A stretch of 64,000 nucleotides of DNA. Origin: Caulobacter sp. CCUG 60055. Lineage in GTDB: Bacteria > Pseudomonadota > Alphaproteobacteria > Caulobacterales > Caulobacteraceae. The stretch covers positions 62,001-126,000 of the forward strand of contig NZ_PUIC01000002.1 of assembly GCF_022750545.1 (NCBI RefSeq), read 5' to 3'. Under the pieces are notes generated by a model. That model was not told where the DNA came from and did not search any database. It saw only the letters and a program-made list of their open reading frames with translations. The position numbers and the translations under genes were made by a program. Below, one piece after another: positions 8,547 to 16,108 of the stretch (position 1 is the stretch's first letter; each line of letters opens with the position of its first letter).

Positions 8547-9226
8547 GGCGTCTCCGCCAGGCGATAGCCCGACCCGCGCACGGTGTGGAGCAGCGGGGTC
8601 TCGAAACCGTCGTCGATCTTCTTGCGCAGGCGGCTGACGTGGGTGTCGATCAGGCTGGTGTGCGGATCGAAGCGGTAGTCCCACACCTCCTCGAGCAGCA
8701 TGGTGCGGGTGACCACGCGGCCGGCGTGGCGCAACAGGTATTCCAGCAGCTTCATCTCGCGCGGCAACAGGTCGAGGCCGCGCCCGGCCCGCGTCACCCG
8801 CCGGGTGAGCAGGTCGAGGCTGAGGTCGCCGCAGGTCAGCCGGGTCTGGGCCTGGGAGGGCGCGCCCCGGCGCAGGAGGCCGTCCAGCCGGGCGGACAGC
8901 TCGGCGAAACCGAACGGCTTGGTCAAATAGTCGTCGCCGCCGGCCCGCAGCCCCTTGACCCGCTCGTCCAGGTGGGCGAGCGCGCTGAGGATGATGATCG
9001 GCGTCTGCACGCCGGCCGCGCGCAGGGCCTTGATCACCGACAGGCCGTCCATGCCGGGCAGCATGCGGTCCATGACCACCGCGTCGAAGGTCGAAGAGCT
9101 GGCCAGATAGAGCCCGTCGCGGCCGTCCGCTGACAGTTCGACGGTGAAGCCCTCCTCGCGCAGGCCCTTGAGGATGTAGTCGGCGGTTTCGGCGTCGTCT
9201 TCGACGACGAGGATGCGTCGGCTCAT
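8543..9226 (-). CDS. OmpR-family response regulator
   Basis: 227 residues. The receiver domain has the acidic pocket ED at 9-10, phospho-acceptor D53 in VVMDRMLPG, the switch Thr/Ser region IIILSA and the conserved Lys in LTKPFGF. The C-terminal winged helix has the recognition-helix region SLIDTHVSRLRKKID followed by TVRGSGYRL. It is the first gene of a two-gene operon with the kinase. No strong Shine-Dalgarno is seen, only GC-rich sequence ahead of the ATG at 9226. It probably controls neighbouring envelope genes, because repeated GTAAG-type elements occur on both flanks. Confidence 0.93.
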   Translation of the reverse strand: MSRRILVVEDDAETADYILKGLREEGFTVELSADGRDGLYLASSSTFDAVVMDRMLPGMDGLSVIKALRAAGVQTPIIILSALAHLDERVKGLRAGGDDYLTKPFGFAELSARLDGLLRRGAPSQAQTRLTCGDLSLDLLTRRVTRAGRGLDLLPREMKLLEYLLRHAGRVVTRTMLLEEVWDYRFDPHTSLIDTHVSRLRKKIDDGFETPLLHTVRGSGYRLAETP

Positions 9227-9273
9227 GGGCGCCTTTCAGCAGGCGCCGCCGGCCCGGCGGCGCGATCGGAGGG

Positions 9274-9579
9274 TCAACCTTTCGAGACGCAGGCGCGCAT
9301 GAAGGCGTCGTACGTGCCGTTACGCACTTTTTGCGCCTGCCACACCCTTTCGCAAGCCGCCGTCTTGTCGGGCGGGGGCGGGGCGGGCCTGACGACCGGC
9401 GGCGGTCTCGGCGCGGGCGGTCTCGGCGCGGGCGGTCTTGGCGGAGGCGGCCTGGGCGGCGGTCGCGGGGCCGGTCTCGGCGGCGGCCTGGGCGGCGGGG
9501 CGTGCGGCGGCCCGGCTCCGGCCGCGCCCGCCGAGGCCAGGATCATGGCGGCCAGGACCGCGATGGGCAGACAGCGCAT
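9274..9579 (-). CDS. Small secreted proline-rich protein
   Basis: 101 residues from the ATG at 9579, preceded by GAGGAA seven bases upstream. A signal peptide (MRCLPIAVLAAMILASAG) is followed by about 45 residues of Pro/Arg/Ala repeats (APRPP units). A short C-terminal domain, ACERVWQAQKVRNGTYDAF ending in CVSKG, carries two Cys that may form a disulfide. The C-terminal domain resembles small Cys-containing periplasmic proteins (PsiF-like spacing), but I cannot assign a family. It ends 47 bases upstream of the response-regulator gene on the same strand and is divergent from the DUF1800 gene. Confidence 0.7.
   Translation of the reverse strand: MRCLPIAVLAAMILASAGAAGAGPPHAPPPRPPPRPAPRPPPRPPPPRPPAPRPPAPRPPPVVRPAPPPPDKTAACERVWQAQKVRNGTYDAFMRACVSKG
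9401..9445. repeat. 15-bp tandem repeat inside the proline-rich gene
   Basis: GGCGGTCTCGGCGCG occurs at 9401-9415 and 9416-9430, and a degenerate third copy at 9431-9445. On the minus strand it encodes consecutive PRPPA units, so unit number, and thus linker length, could vary by slippage. Confidence 0.8.
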
Positions 9580-9670
9580 GGAGCGTTCCTCGCGCGAGCG
9601 GACGCCGTGGGCGGCTATCGCGCGACTTGACCATGGCCGTCCCACAGGCGTCCAACCCCGGCCTGTCAAA

Positions 9671-9711
9671 TTTGTAAGGTCGCCCTGTAGCAATCTCGCA
9701 ACTTTGTAAGG
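9671..9711. promoter_or_regulatory. Two direct TTTGTAAGG elements in divergent promoter region
   Basis: TTTGTAAGG occurs at 9671-9679 and 9703-9711, 32 bases apart (three helical turns). The first is part of the palindrome-centred TCAAATTTGTAAGG. The region (9580-9821) separates the minus-strand proline-rich gene from the plus-strand DUF1800 gene and has no ORF of its own. The arrangement fits an OmpR-type activator site, and the regulator gene is adjacent. Confidence 0.4.
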
Positions 9712-9821
9712 CGGGCGACCGGCGGCTGTCAGCCGGCGCGGCGATGGTCATCAAGGCATGGCCGACCGCCTGTAGGATCAGCCGGCGGCCGGGTCGCCGG
9801 TCTCTCTGGAGCGAGGAAACG

Positions 9822-11348
9822 ATGCGCCGTTTCGACCTGCGTCGCGGAGCCGTCAGCGCGATCGCCCTCTTGGCCTGCCTCGCCGTCGAGGCGCCGGCCG
9901 TCGCCGCGCCGACCGTCAATCTGGCCCTGCTCGACCGCGTGACCTGGGGCGTCAACGCCTCCAGCGCCGCGGCCATGGCCGCCCTGGGGCCGGACCGCTA
10001 TGTCGAGCGCCAGCTCCAGGCCTCGCCCAGGGACCGCCTGCCGCCGCAGGCCCAGGCCCAGGTCGACGCCCTGAGGATCACGCAGGAGCCGATGGTCAAT
10101 CTGGTCGTCGACATCGACCAGCAGGGGAAGGCGGCCAACGCCCTGACCGACCCCGACCAGAAGAAGGCCGCGCAGCAGGCCTATCAGCAGACGATGAGCG
10201 ACCTGGCCAAGCAGGCGATGACCCGTTCGCTGCTGCGCGCGCTCTATTCGCCCGACCAGCTTCTGGAGCAGACGACCTGGTTCTGGATGAACCATTTCAG
10301 CGTCCACCAGTACAAGTCGAACATCCGGGTGATGATCGGCGACTATGAGGAGAACGCCATCCGCGCCCACGCCCTGGGCAGGTTCCGCGACCTGCTGTCG
10401 GCGACGCTGCATCACCCGGTGATGCTGCGCTACCTCGACAACGACCAGAACGCCGTCGGCCACATCAACGAGAACTACGCCCGCGAGATCATGGAGCTGC
10501 ACACCATGGGCGTGGGCTCGGGCTATACCCAGAAGGACGTCGAGGAGCTGGCGCGCATCCTCACCGGGGTCGGCGTCAACCAGACGTCCACCCCCCCGAA
10601 GGTCAAGCCCCAGCTCCAGGACCAGTACGTCCACGCCGGCCTGTTCGAGTTCAATCCCAACCGCCACGACTATGGCGACAAGGTCTTTCTGGGCCATGTC
10701 ATCAAGGGCCGGGGCCTGGCCGAGGTCGACGAGGCGCTGGACATTCTGGCCCGCGAGCCGGCGACGGCGCGGCACGTCTCGCGCCAGCTTGCGACCTATT
10801 TCGTCGCCGACGATCCGGCGCCGGCCCTGGTGGAGCGCATGGCCTCGACCTTCCGGCGCACCGACGGCGACATCGCCGCCGTGCTGCGGACCATGTTCGC
10901 CTCGCCCGAGTTCAAGGCCTCCCTGCACGGCAAGTTCAAGGACCCCGCGCACTATGTCGTTTCGGCGGTGCGGCTGGCCTATGACGACAAGGTCGTCCTC
11001 AACGTCGCGCCGATGCAGGGCTGGCTGGGCCGGATGGCCGAGCCGCTCTACGGCCGCGAGACGCCGGACGGCTATCCGCTGGGCGAGGCGGCGTGGTCGG
11101 GACCGGGCGGCATGGCCACGCGGTTCGAGATCGCGCGCCAGATCGGTTCGGGTTCGGCCGGCCTGTTCAAGGCCGACGGCCCGCAGCCGCAGGAGCGGCC
11201 CGCCTTCCCGCTGATCGCCAACGCCCTCTACTTCAACGGCCTGTCCCAGACCCTGACCGAGCGGACGCGCGGCGTGCTGGACCAGGCGACCTCGCCCCAG
11301 GACTGGAACACCCTGTTCCTGTCCTCACCGGAATTCATGCGCCGCTGA
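9822..11348 (+). CDS. DUF1800 family exported protein
   Basis: 508 residues from the ATG at 9822, preceded by GCGAGGAAAC. A signal peptide ends near PAVAAPT. It shows the DUF1800 pattern: an LLDRVTWGVN start, WFWMNHFSVH, ALGRFRDLLSATLHHPVM, INENYAREIMELHTMGVG, and a C-terminal LFLSSPEFMRR. The family is almost always encoded with a DUF1501 protein, as here (10-base gap). The biochemical role is unknown; links to planctomycete and proteobacterial surface or copper-related functions have been suggested but not shown. Confidence 0.9.
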   Translation: MRRFDLRRGAVSAIALLACLAVEAPAVAAPTVNLALLDRVTWGVNASSAAAMAALGPDRYVERQLQASPRDRLPPQAQAQVDALRITQEPMVNLVVDIDQQGKAANALTDPDQKKAAQQAYQQTMSDLAKQAMTRSLLRALYSPDQLLEQTTWFWMNHFSVHQYKSNIRVMIGDYEENAIRAHALGRFRDLLSATLHHPVMLRYLDNDQNAVGHINENYAREIMELHTMGVGSGYTQKDVEELARILTGVGVNQTSTPPKVKPQLQDQYVHAGLFEFNPNRHDYGDKVFLGHVIKGRGLAEVDEALDILAREPATARHVSRQLATYFVADDPAPALVERMASTFRRTDGDIAAVLRTMFASPEFKASLHGKFKDPAHYVVSAVRLAYDDKVVLNVAPMQGWLGRMAEPLYGRETPDGYPLGEAAWSGPGGMATRFEIARQIGSGSAGLFKADGPQPQERPAFPLIANALYFNGLSQTLTERTRGVLDQATSPQDWNTLFLSSPEFMRR

Positions 11349-11358
11349 GGAGGCTTCC

Positions 11359-12546
11359 ATGGATCGTCGAACCCTGCTGCTGAGCGCCGGCGCCCTGGCC
11401 CCGGCTGTGCTGGCCGGACGGGTCTGGGCCGCGCCCGCCGCCTCGACCCGCCTGCTGGTGGTGTTCCTGCGCGGCGCCTACGACGCCGCCAACGTCGTCG
11501 TGCCGGTGTCGAGCGACTTCTACTATCAGGCGCGGCCGACCCTCGCGATCGCCCGGCCGGGGCCGGACCCCAACGCCGCCCTGCGGCTGGACGCCGACTG
11601 GGGCCTGCACCCGGCGCTGCGCGACACTATCTGGCCGCTGTACCAGAAGGGGCAGGCGGCGTTCGTTCCCTTCGCGGGCACCGACGACACTTCGCGCAGC
11701 CATTTCGAGACCCAGGACACCATCGAGCTGGGCCAGCCCTGGGGCGGCGGCCGCAACTACCGCTCGGGCTTCATGGGTCGCCTGGCCGGGCAGATCGCCG
11801 GCGTCGATCCCATCGCCTTCACCGACCAGCTGCCGCTGACCTTCCAGGGGTCGCGCACCGTGCCCAACATGCAGCTGGCCAATGTCGGCAAGCCGGGGGT
11901 CGACGACCGCGAGAGCCGGCTGATCGAAGCCATGTACCAGGGCGACGCTTTGGCCCCGGCCGTGGCCTCGGGCTTCAAGGTCCGCAACGAGGTCTATCAG
12001 TCGATCTCGAAGGAGATGCAGGCGGCCAACCGCAACGCCGTCTCGCCCAAGGGCTTCGAGCTGGCGGCCCGGCGCATCGGCGGCCTGATGCGCGACCGCT
12101 TCAACCTGGGCTTCGTCGACGTCGGCGGCTGGGACACCCACGTCAACCAGGGCGCGGCGAGCGGCTATCTGGCCGGGCGGCTCGGCGAACTGGGGCGCGG
12201 CCTCAGCGGCTTCGCCGACGAGATCGGGCCCAAGGCCTGGAACGACACCGTGGTGGTGGTGGTCAGCGAGTTCGGCCGCACCTTCCGCGAGAACGGCGAC
12301 CGCGGCACCGACCACGGCCACGGCAGCGCTTACTGGGTGCTCGGCGGCGGGATCAAGGGCGGCCGCGTCCTCGGCGAACAGGTCAAGGTCGAGCAGGCCA
12401 GCCTGTTCCAGAACCGCGACTACCCTGTCCTCACCGACTATCGCGCCCTGATGGGCGGCCTGTTCCGGCGCGTCTACGGGTTCGACCAGGCTCGCCTGCA
12501 GGCGGTCTTCCCGCAGGCCCAGTCCAAGGACATCGGCCTGGTCTGA
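11359..12546 (+). CDS. DUF1501 family Tat-exported protein
   Basis: 395 residues with GAGGAGG just ahead of the ATG. The N-terminus MDRRTLLLSAGALAPAVLAG has a twin-arginine signal. Family hallmarks include LLVVFLRGAYDAANVVVP, SHFETQDTIELG, DVGGWDTHVNQG and the alkaline-phosphatase-like VVVVSEFGRTFRENG followed by GTDHGHGSAYWVLGG. DUF1501 proteins share the alkaline phosphatase/sulfatase fold core, with the last motif supplying metal-type His/Asp residues. It is the partner of the preceding DUF1800 gene. The substrate is unknown. Confidence 0.9.
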   Translation: MDRRTLLLSAGALAPAVLAGRVWAAPAASTRLLVVFLRGAYDAANVVVPVSSDFYYQARPTLAIARPGPDPNAALRLDADWGLHPALRDTIWPLYQKGQAAFVPFAGTDDTSRSHFETQDTIELGQPWGGGRNYRSGFMGRLAGQIAGVDPIAFTDQLPLTFQGSRTVPNMQLANVGKPGVDDRESRLIEAMYQGDALAPAVASGFKVRNEVYQSISKEMQAANRNAVSPKGFELAARRIGGLMRDRFNLGFVDVGGWDTHVNQGAASGYLAGRLGELGRGLSGFADEIGPKAWNDTVVVVVSEFGRTFRENGDRGTDHGHGSAYWVLGGGIKGGRVLGEQVKVEQASLFQNRDYPVLTDYRALMGGLFRRVYGFDQARLQAVFPQAQSKDIGLV

Positions 12547-12584
12547 TCCGCCAGGCCTTCATTCTCGCAACGGAGTTCAGCCTC

Positions 12585-12944
12585 GTGATCGCAAACCGTT
12601 CCGCGCGCCGCGCCGCCCTCGGCCTCGGCCTGATCCTCGCCGCTGGGGCCGCCGGCCTGGCGGGCTGTGTCGACGAGCCCCCGCGCGAGCGGGTCGTGGT
12701 CCAGGAGCGCATCGTCGTCCGTGGACCGCCCCCGCCGCCGCGCGAAGAGGTGATCATCGCCGCCCCCGGCCCCGTCGAGCGCTTCGTCTGGGATCCTGGC
12801 CACTGGGCCTGGGACGGCCGCGGCTACCGCTGGTCGCCGGGACACTGGATCGAGCGCCGGACGCCGGGCGCGGTCTGGGAGCCGGCCCATTGGGCGCAGC
12901 GGGGCGAGGGCTGGGTCTTCGTGCCGGGGCGCTGGCGCTACTGA
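12585..12944 (+). CDS. YXWGXW-repeat lipoprotein
   Basis: 119 residues from the GTG at 12585. The lipobox LAGC places the acylated Cys near residue 24. A charged spacer (REEVII, PPPPP) is followed by three Trp/His repeats (FVWDPGHWAWDGRGYRWSPG, VWEPAHWA, WVFVPGRWRY). It lies 38 bases after DUF1501, probably in the same transcript. The product is a predicted outer-membrane lipoprotein of unknown function. It resembles a shortened form of the repeat domain of the 6010-7086 protein. Confidence 0.8.
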   Translation: MIANRSARRAALGLGLILAAGAAGLAGCVDEPPRERVVVQERIVVRGPPPPPREEVIIAAPGPVERFVWDPGHWAWDGRGYRWSPGHWIERRTPGAVWEPAHWAQRGEGWVFVPGRWRY

Positions 12945-12971
12945 CGCCCGGGGGGCGGCGCGGGCCGGGTT

Positions 12972-14006
12972 CTAGAACCAGGCCCGCACGCCGATCACCA
13001 GGCCGGCGCCCTCGATCTTGTCGCCGTCATGCCGGGCGAAGTCGGCGGTGTGTCCGAACTTGCGCTCGTAGGAGAGGCCGACATAGGGCGCGAAGCGGCG
13101 CGTGACCTCGTAGCGGAGGCGCAGGCCGATCTCGGCGTCCGAGATCCCCGATCCGATCTTGGCGTCCGGTTCGTCGCCAGCGGCCAGATTGACCTCGGCG
13201 CGCGGCTGCAGGATCAGCCGCTGGGTGATGCGGTGGTCGTAATAGCCCTCCAGCCGGCCGCGGACGTCGCCCCTGTCCGAGACGAACACCGCCCCCTCGA
13301 CCTCGAACCAGTAGGGCGCGAGGCCCTCGAAGCCGAGCACGGCGAAGGTGCGGTTCGGCCGGGGCCTGAGGTCGTAGCGCAGGCCGGCCTGCAGGTTGAA
13401 ATAGGGGCCGACCGCCCGAGAATAGAGGGCCTGGATCTCGGCTGCGTCCACGCCGCGCCGGCCTGAGCCCTCGCCCTCCGACTTGAGCGCCAGGCGGTTC
13501 ACGTCGCCGCCGAACCAGCCTTCGCCCGACCAGCGATAGCCGCCCCCGCCCAACCCTGACCGCCATTCGCCGACGTTCAGCAGCACCATGGCGGCGGGCG
13601 CGCCGCCATGCTCCCTGGCCAGTTGCGCGCGGGCCGCCGCCATCGCCGCCGAGTCGAAATAGCGGTCGGCCGCATGGTCGCCGGGCGCGGCCGCCGGCGC
13701 CGGCGTCGCGGGAGGAGCCGGCGCTTGCGGCGCGGCTTGCATCGTCGACATGTCGTGCCCGGCGTGGGGATCGGCTGCGGCCGGGCCCATGTCCATGCCC
13801 GGCATGGCGTCGTGGCCGCCGGCCGCCGGCTGCGCCGTCGGGGGCGGGGGCGTCGCCTCGCCCATCCCTTGCATCTGCGACATGTCGTGTCCGGCGTGGG
13901 CGCCGTGATCGACGGCCTGGGCCTGGGCCTGGGCCTGGGCCTGGGCGGGGGCGGCCAGGATCAGCGGCAGCGCCGCCGAGAGCGCGGCTAGGGCCGGCCG
14001 GTTCAC
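12972..14006 (-). CDS. copB: Copper resistance outer-membrane protein CopB/PcoB
   Basis: 344 residues from a GTG at 14006 overlapping the copA stop (GTGA). A signal peptide is followed by a Met/His-rich region (AHAGHDMSQMQGMGE, MPGMDMG, HAGHDMSTM) and a roughly 210-residue beta-barrel (ALYSRAVGPYFNLQAGLRYD, YVGLSYERKFG, ending VIGVRAWF). CopB proteins are outer-membrane barrels that work with the CopA oxidase in periplasmic copper tolerance; the Met/His segments bind Cu(I)/Cu(II). A QA hexanucleotide tandem repeat sits just after the signal peptide. Confidence 0.93.
   Translation of the reverse strand: MNRPALAALSAALPLILAAPAQAQAQAQAQAVDHGAHAGHDMSQMQGMGEATPPPPTAQPAAGGHDAMPGMDMGPAAADPHAGHDMSTMQAAPQAPAPPATPAPAAAPGDHAADRYFDSAAMAAARAQLAREHGGAPAAMVLLNVGEWRSGLGGGGYRWSGEGWFGGDVNRLALKSEGEGSGRRGVDAAEIQALYSRAVGPYFNLQAGLRYDLRPRPNRTFAVLGFEGLAPYWFEVEGAVFVSDRGDVRGRLEGYYDHRITQRLILQPRAEVNLAAGDEPDAKIGSGISDAEIGLRLRYEVTRRFAPYVGLSYERKFGHTADFARHDGDKIEGAGLVIGVRAWF
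13915..13944. repeat. Hexanucleotide repeat (GCCTGG)x5 in copB
   Basis: Five perfect GCCTGG copies encode the alternating Gln-Ala stretch at the signal-peptide cleavage region of CopB. Six-base units keep the frame, so copy-number change would only alter the length of the mature N-terminus. Confidence 0.85.
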
Positions 14007-15859
14007 GCGGCGGCTCCTTCCAGCGGGCGCACGCTGAACACCTGAAACATGCCGGCGTGCATGTGGTAGATCATGTGGCAGTGGAACGCCCAGTCGCCGG
14101 CCTCGGCGGTGAAGTCCCACGCGACCTTTCCCCCTGGCGCGACGATCACCGTGTGCTTGCGCGGCGCGTGACCCGCTGGGCCGTGCGCCAGCTCGAAGAA
14201 GTGTCCGTGCAGGTGGATGGGGTGGGCCATCATGGTGTCGTTGATCAGGGTGACGCGCACGCGCTCGCCGCGTTCGAAGGCGTAGGGGGCGACAGCCTCG
14301 CTGAACTTGCGGCCGTCGAACCCCCACATGAAGCGCTCCATGTTGCCGGTCAGGCGGATGTCGAGCGCCCGGCTGGGCGGGCGCGGGTCGGCGTTCGGCG
14401 CCAGCGCCACGAGGTCGCGATAGACCAGGACGCGATGGCCGACGCTCTCAAGGCCCTGGCCCGCCTCGCCCGTCCGGTCGGCCGGCATGGGCGAGATGGC
14501 CTGCACCCCCGGTCCCAGCCTGAGCCCCAGCGCGTTGGCCGGGTCGCGCATGGCCATGCTCATGCCGGGCATGTCGTTCATCTCGCCCATGACGTCCGAC
14601 CCCCGCGCGCGCGGCGGCGCCATGCCGGGCGCCGGCGCGGCGGCCATGCCGGCCATGTCGTGGCCCATGGCGGCGTGGTCCATCCCGGCATGGTCCATCC
14701 CGCCGCCGGACGCGTGGGCCCCCATGTCCATGCCCATGTCCTTCATGGTCGCCAGCGGCCGCTCGCGCAGCGGCGGGAAAGCCGGGCTCATGCCGGGACG
14801 GGGGGCTAGGGCGCCCCTGCCCATGCCGGAGCGGTCGACGGCCTCGGCGACCAGGGCGTAGGCGCGGTCCTCGGCCGGGCGGACGATGACGTCGTAAGTC
14901 TCGGCGTTGCCGATCTGGAGCTCGTCGACCTCGACCGGCCGCACGTCCTGGCCGTCGGCGCTGACCACGGTCATCTTCAGGCCGGGCAGGCGGACATTGA
15001 AGATCATCTGGGCGGCGGCGTTGACGAGCCGCAGGCGCACCCGCTCGCCGGGGGTGAACAGGCCGGTCCAGCCGTCGGCCGGGCCCCGGCCGTTGACCAG
15101 GAACTTCATCTCCGCCCCGGTGACGTCGGCGATGTCGGTCGGGTCCATCCGCATCCTGGCCCAGGACAGCCGCTCGCGCGCCGTCTGGTCCCGGCCCGCC
15201 AGCAGGCCGCCCAGGGTCTGCTTGCGGAAGTTGAACACGCCGGGCTGCTGTTTCAGGCGTTTGAAGATCTGGTGGGGGTGGGTGAAGCTGAAGTCGGCCA
15301 GCACGACCACGTGCTCGCGGTCGAACGGCGCCGGCTCGGCCTCCTTCGGATCGATGACGATGGGGCCGTAGAGGCCCTCGGCCTCCTGCAGGCCGGAATG
15401 GCTGTGGTACCAGTAGGTGCCCGACTGCCTGACGGTGAACTCGTAGACGAAGGTCTCGCCGGGCTTGATCCCCGGAAAGCTGACCCCCGGCACCCCGTCC
15501 ATCTGGAACGGCACCAGCAGGCCGTGCCAGTGGATCGAGGTCTCCTCGGCCAGGCGGTTGGTCACCGACAGCCGGACCTTCTGGCCTTCCTTGAGACGGA
15601 TCAACGGTCCCGGCGACAGGCCGTTGACCGTGGCGGCGTGGGCCATGCGGCCGTCGACGGAGACCATGGCGCGGTCGATGGTCAAGGCGATGTCCGGCCC
15701 GGTCAGGACGCCGGCTCCAGGCGCGGGCTGCGCGGCCGGGGCATGCCCCGAGGTCGCGGCGCGGGCCCAGGCCGGCGCCAGGCCGGCGAGCGCCGCGCCG
15801 CCGCCCATGGCCGCGCCGACGCGCAGCAGCCGTCTGCGGTGGATGTCCGTCATCGCCAT
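14003..15859 (-). CDS. copA: Copper resistance multicopper oxidase CopA/PcoA
   Basis: 618 residues with a twin-arginine signal (RRRLLRVGAA). Copper-ligand motifs are complete: HWHG in SIHWHGLLVP, YWYHSHSG, HPIHLHGHFF and HCHMIYHMHAGM (T1/T2/T3 sites). A Met/His-rich insertion of roughly 60 residues (GMDMGAHASGGGMDH, MDHAAMGHDMAGM) is typical of CopA/PcoA and likely sequesters Cu(I). The enzyme acts in the periplasm, oxidising Cu(I) to Cu(II). It is cotranscribed with copB. MTDIHRRR two codons later is an alternative start. Confidence 0.95.
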   Translation of the reverse strand: MAMTDIHRRRLLRVGAAMGGGAALAGLAPAWARAATSGHAPAAQPAPGAGVLTGPDIALTIDRAMVSVDGRMAHAATVNGLSPGPLIRLKEGQKVRLSVTNRLAEETSIHWHGLLVPFQMDGVPGVSFPGIKPGETFVYEFTVRQSGTYWYHSHSGLQEAEGLYGPIVIDPKEAEPAPFDREHVVVLADFSFTHPHQIFKRLKQQPGVFNFRKQTLGGLLAGRDQTARERLSWARMRMDPTDIADVTGAEMKFLVNGRGPADGWTGLFTPGERVRLRLVNAAAQMIFNVRLPGLKMTVVSADGQDVRPVEVDELQIGNAETYDVIVRPAEDRAYALVAEAVDRSGMGRGALAPRPGMSPAFPPLRERPLATMKDMGMDMGAHASGGGMDHAGMDHAAMGHDMAGMAAAPAPGMAPPRARGSDVMGEMNDMPGMSMAMRDPANALGLRLGPGVQAISPMPADRTGEAGQGLESVGHRVLVYRDLVALAPNADPRPPSRALDIRLTGNMERFMWGFDGRKFSEAVAPYAFERGERVRVTLINDTMMAHPIHLHGHFFELAHGPAGHAPRKHTVIVAPGGKVAWDFTAEAGDWAFHCHMIYHMHAGMFQVFSVRPLEGAAA

Positions 15860-15949
15860 ACCCTACGCCAAGCCGAAGGAAGCCGCGCGACGGGCGCGGC
15901 CTCGAACCTTCAATACGCGCGAGGCGGCCCGGCCCCTCGGCCGGCGGCG

Positions 15950-16057
15950 TCAGAAGGCCAGGAGCAGGTCCTCCGACAGGGCGGCGGCCAGCAGGGCGCA
16001 GCCCAGCAGCACGGCGGCGGCGATCTTGGTCCGCAGCGATCCAGAGCGTCTGATCAT
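15950..16057 (-). CDS. 35-residue hydrophobic leader/membrane peptide upstream of copA
   Basis: ATG at 16057 with a very strong ribosome binding site: GGGGAGGAAAAACCA directly precedes it. The product begins MIRRSGSLRTKIAAAVLLGC, has one hydrophobic segment (residues 12-27) and ends LLLAF. The N-terminus is basic, so the segment would insert N-in. LLGC also matches a lipobox, making a tiny lipoprotein possible. It lies 90 bases ahead of copA on the same strand, and 51 bases after the M13 stop. No family is recognised. It may be a small membrane protein of the copper operon. Confidence 0.6.
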   Translation of the reverse strand: MIRRSGSLRTKIAAAVLLGCALLAAALSEDLLLAF

Positions 16058-16108
16058 TGGTTTTTCCTCCCCCTCGCCGACATTACGCCCGTGGGGCGGT
16101 CAGCCCTC

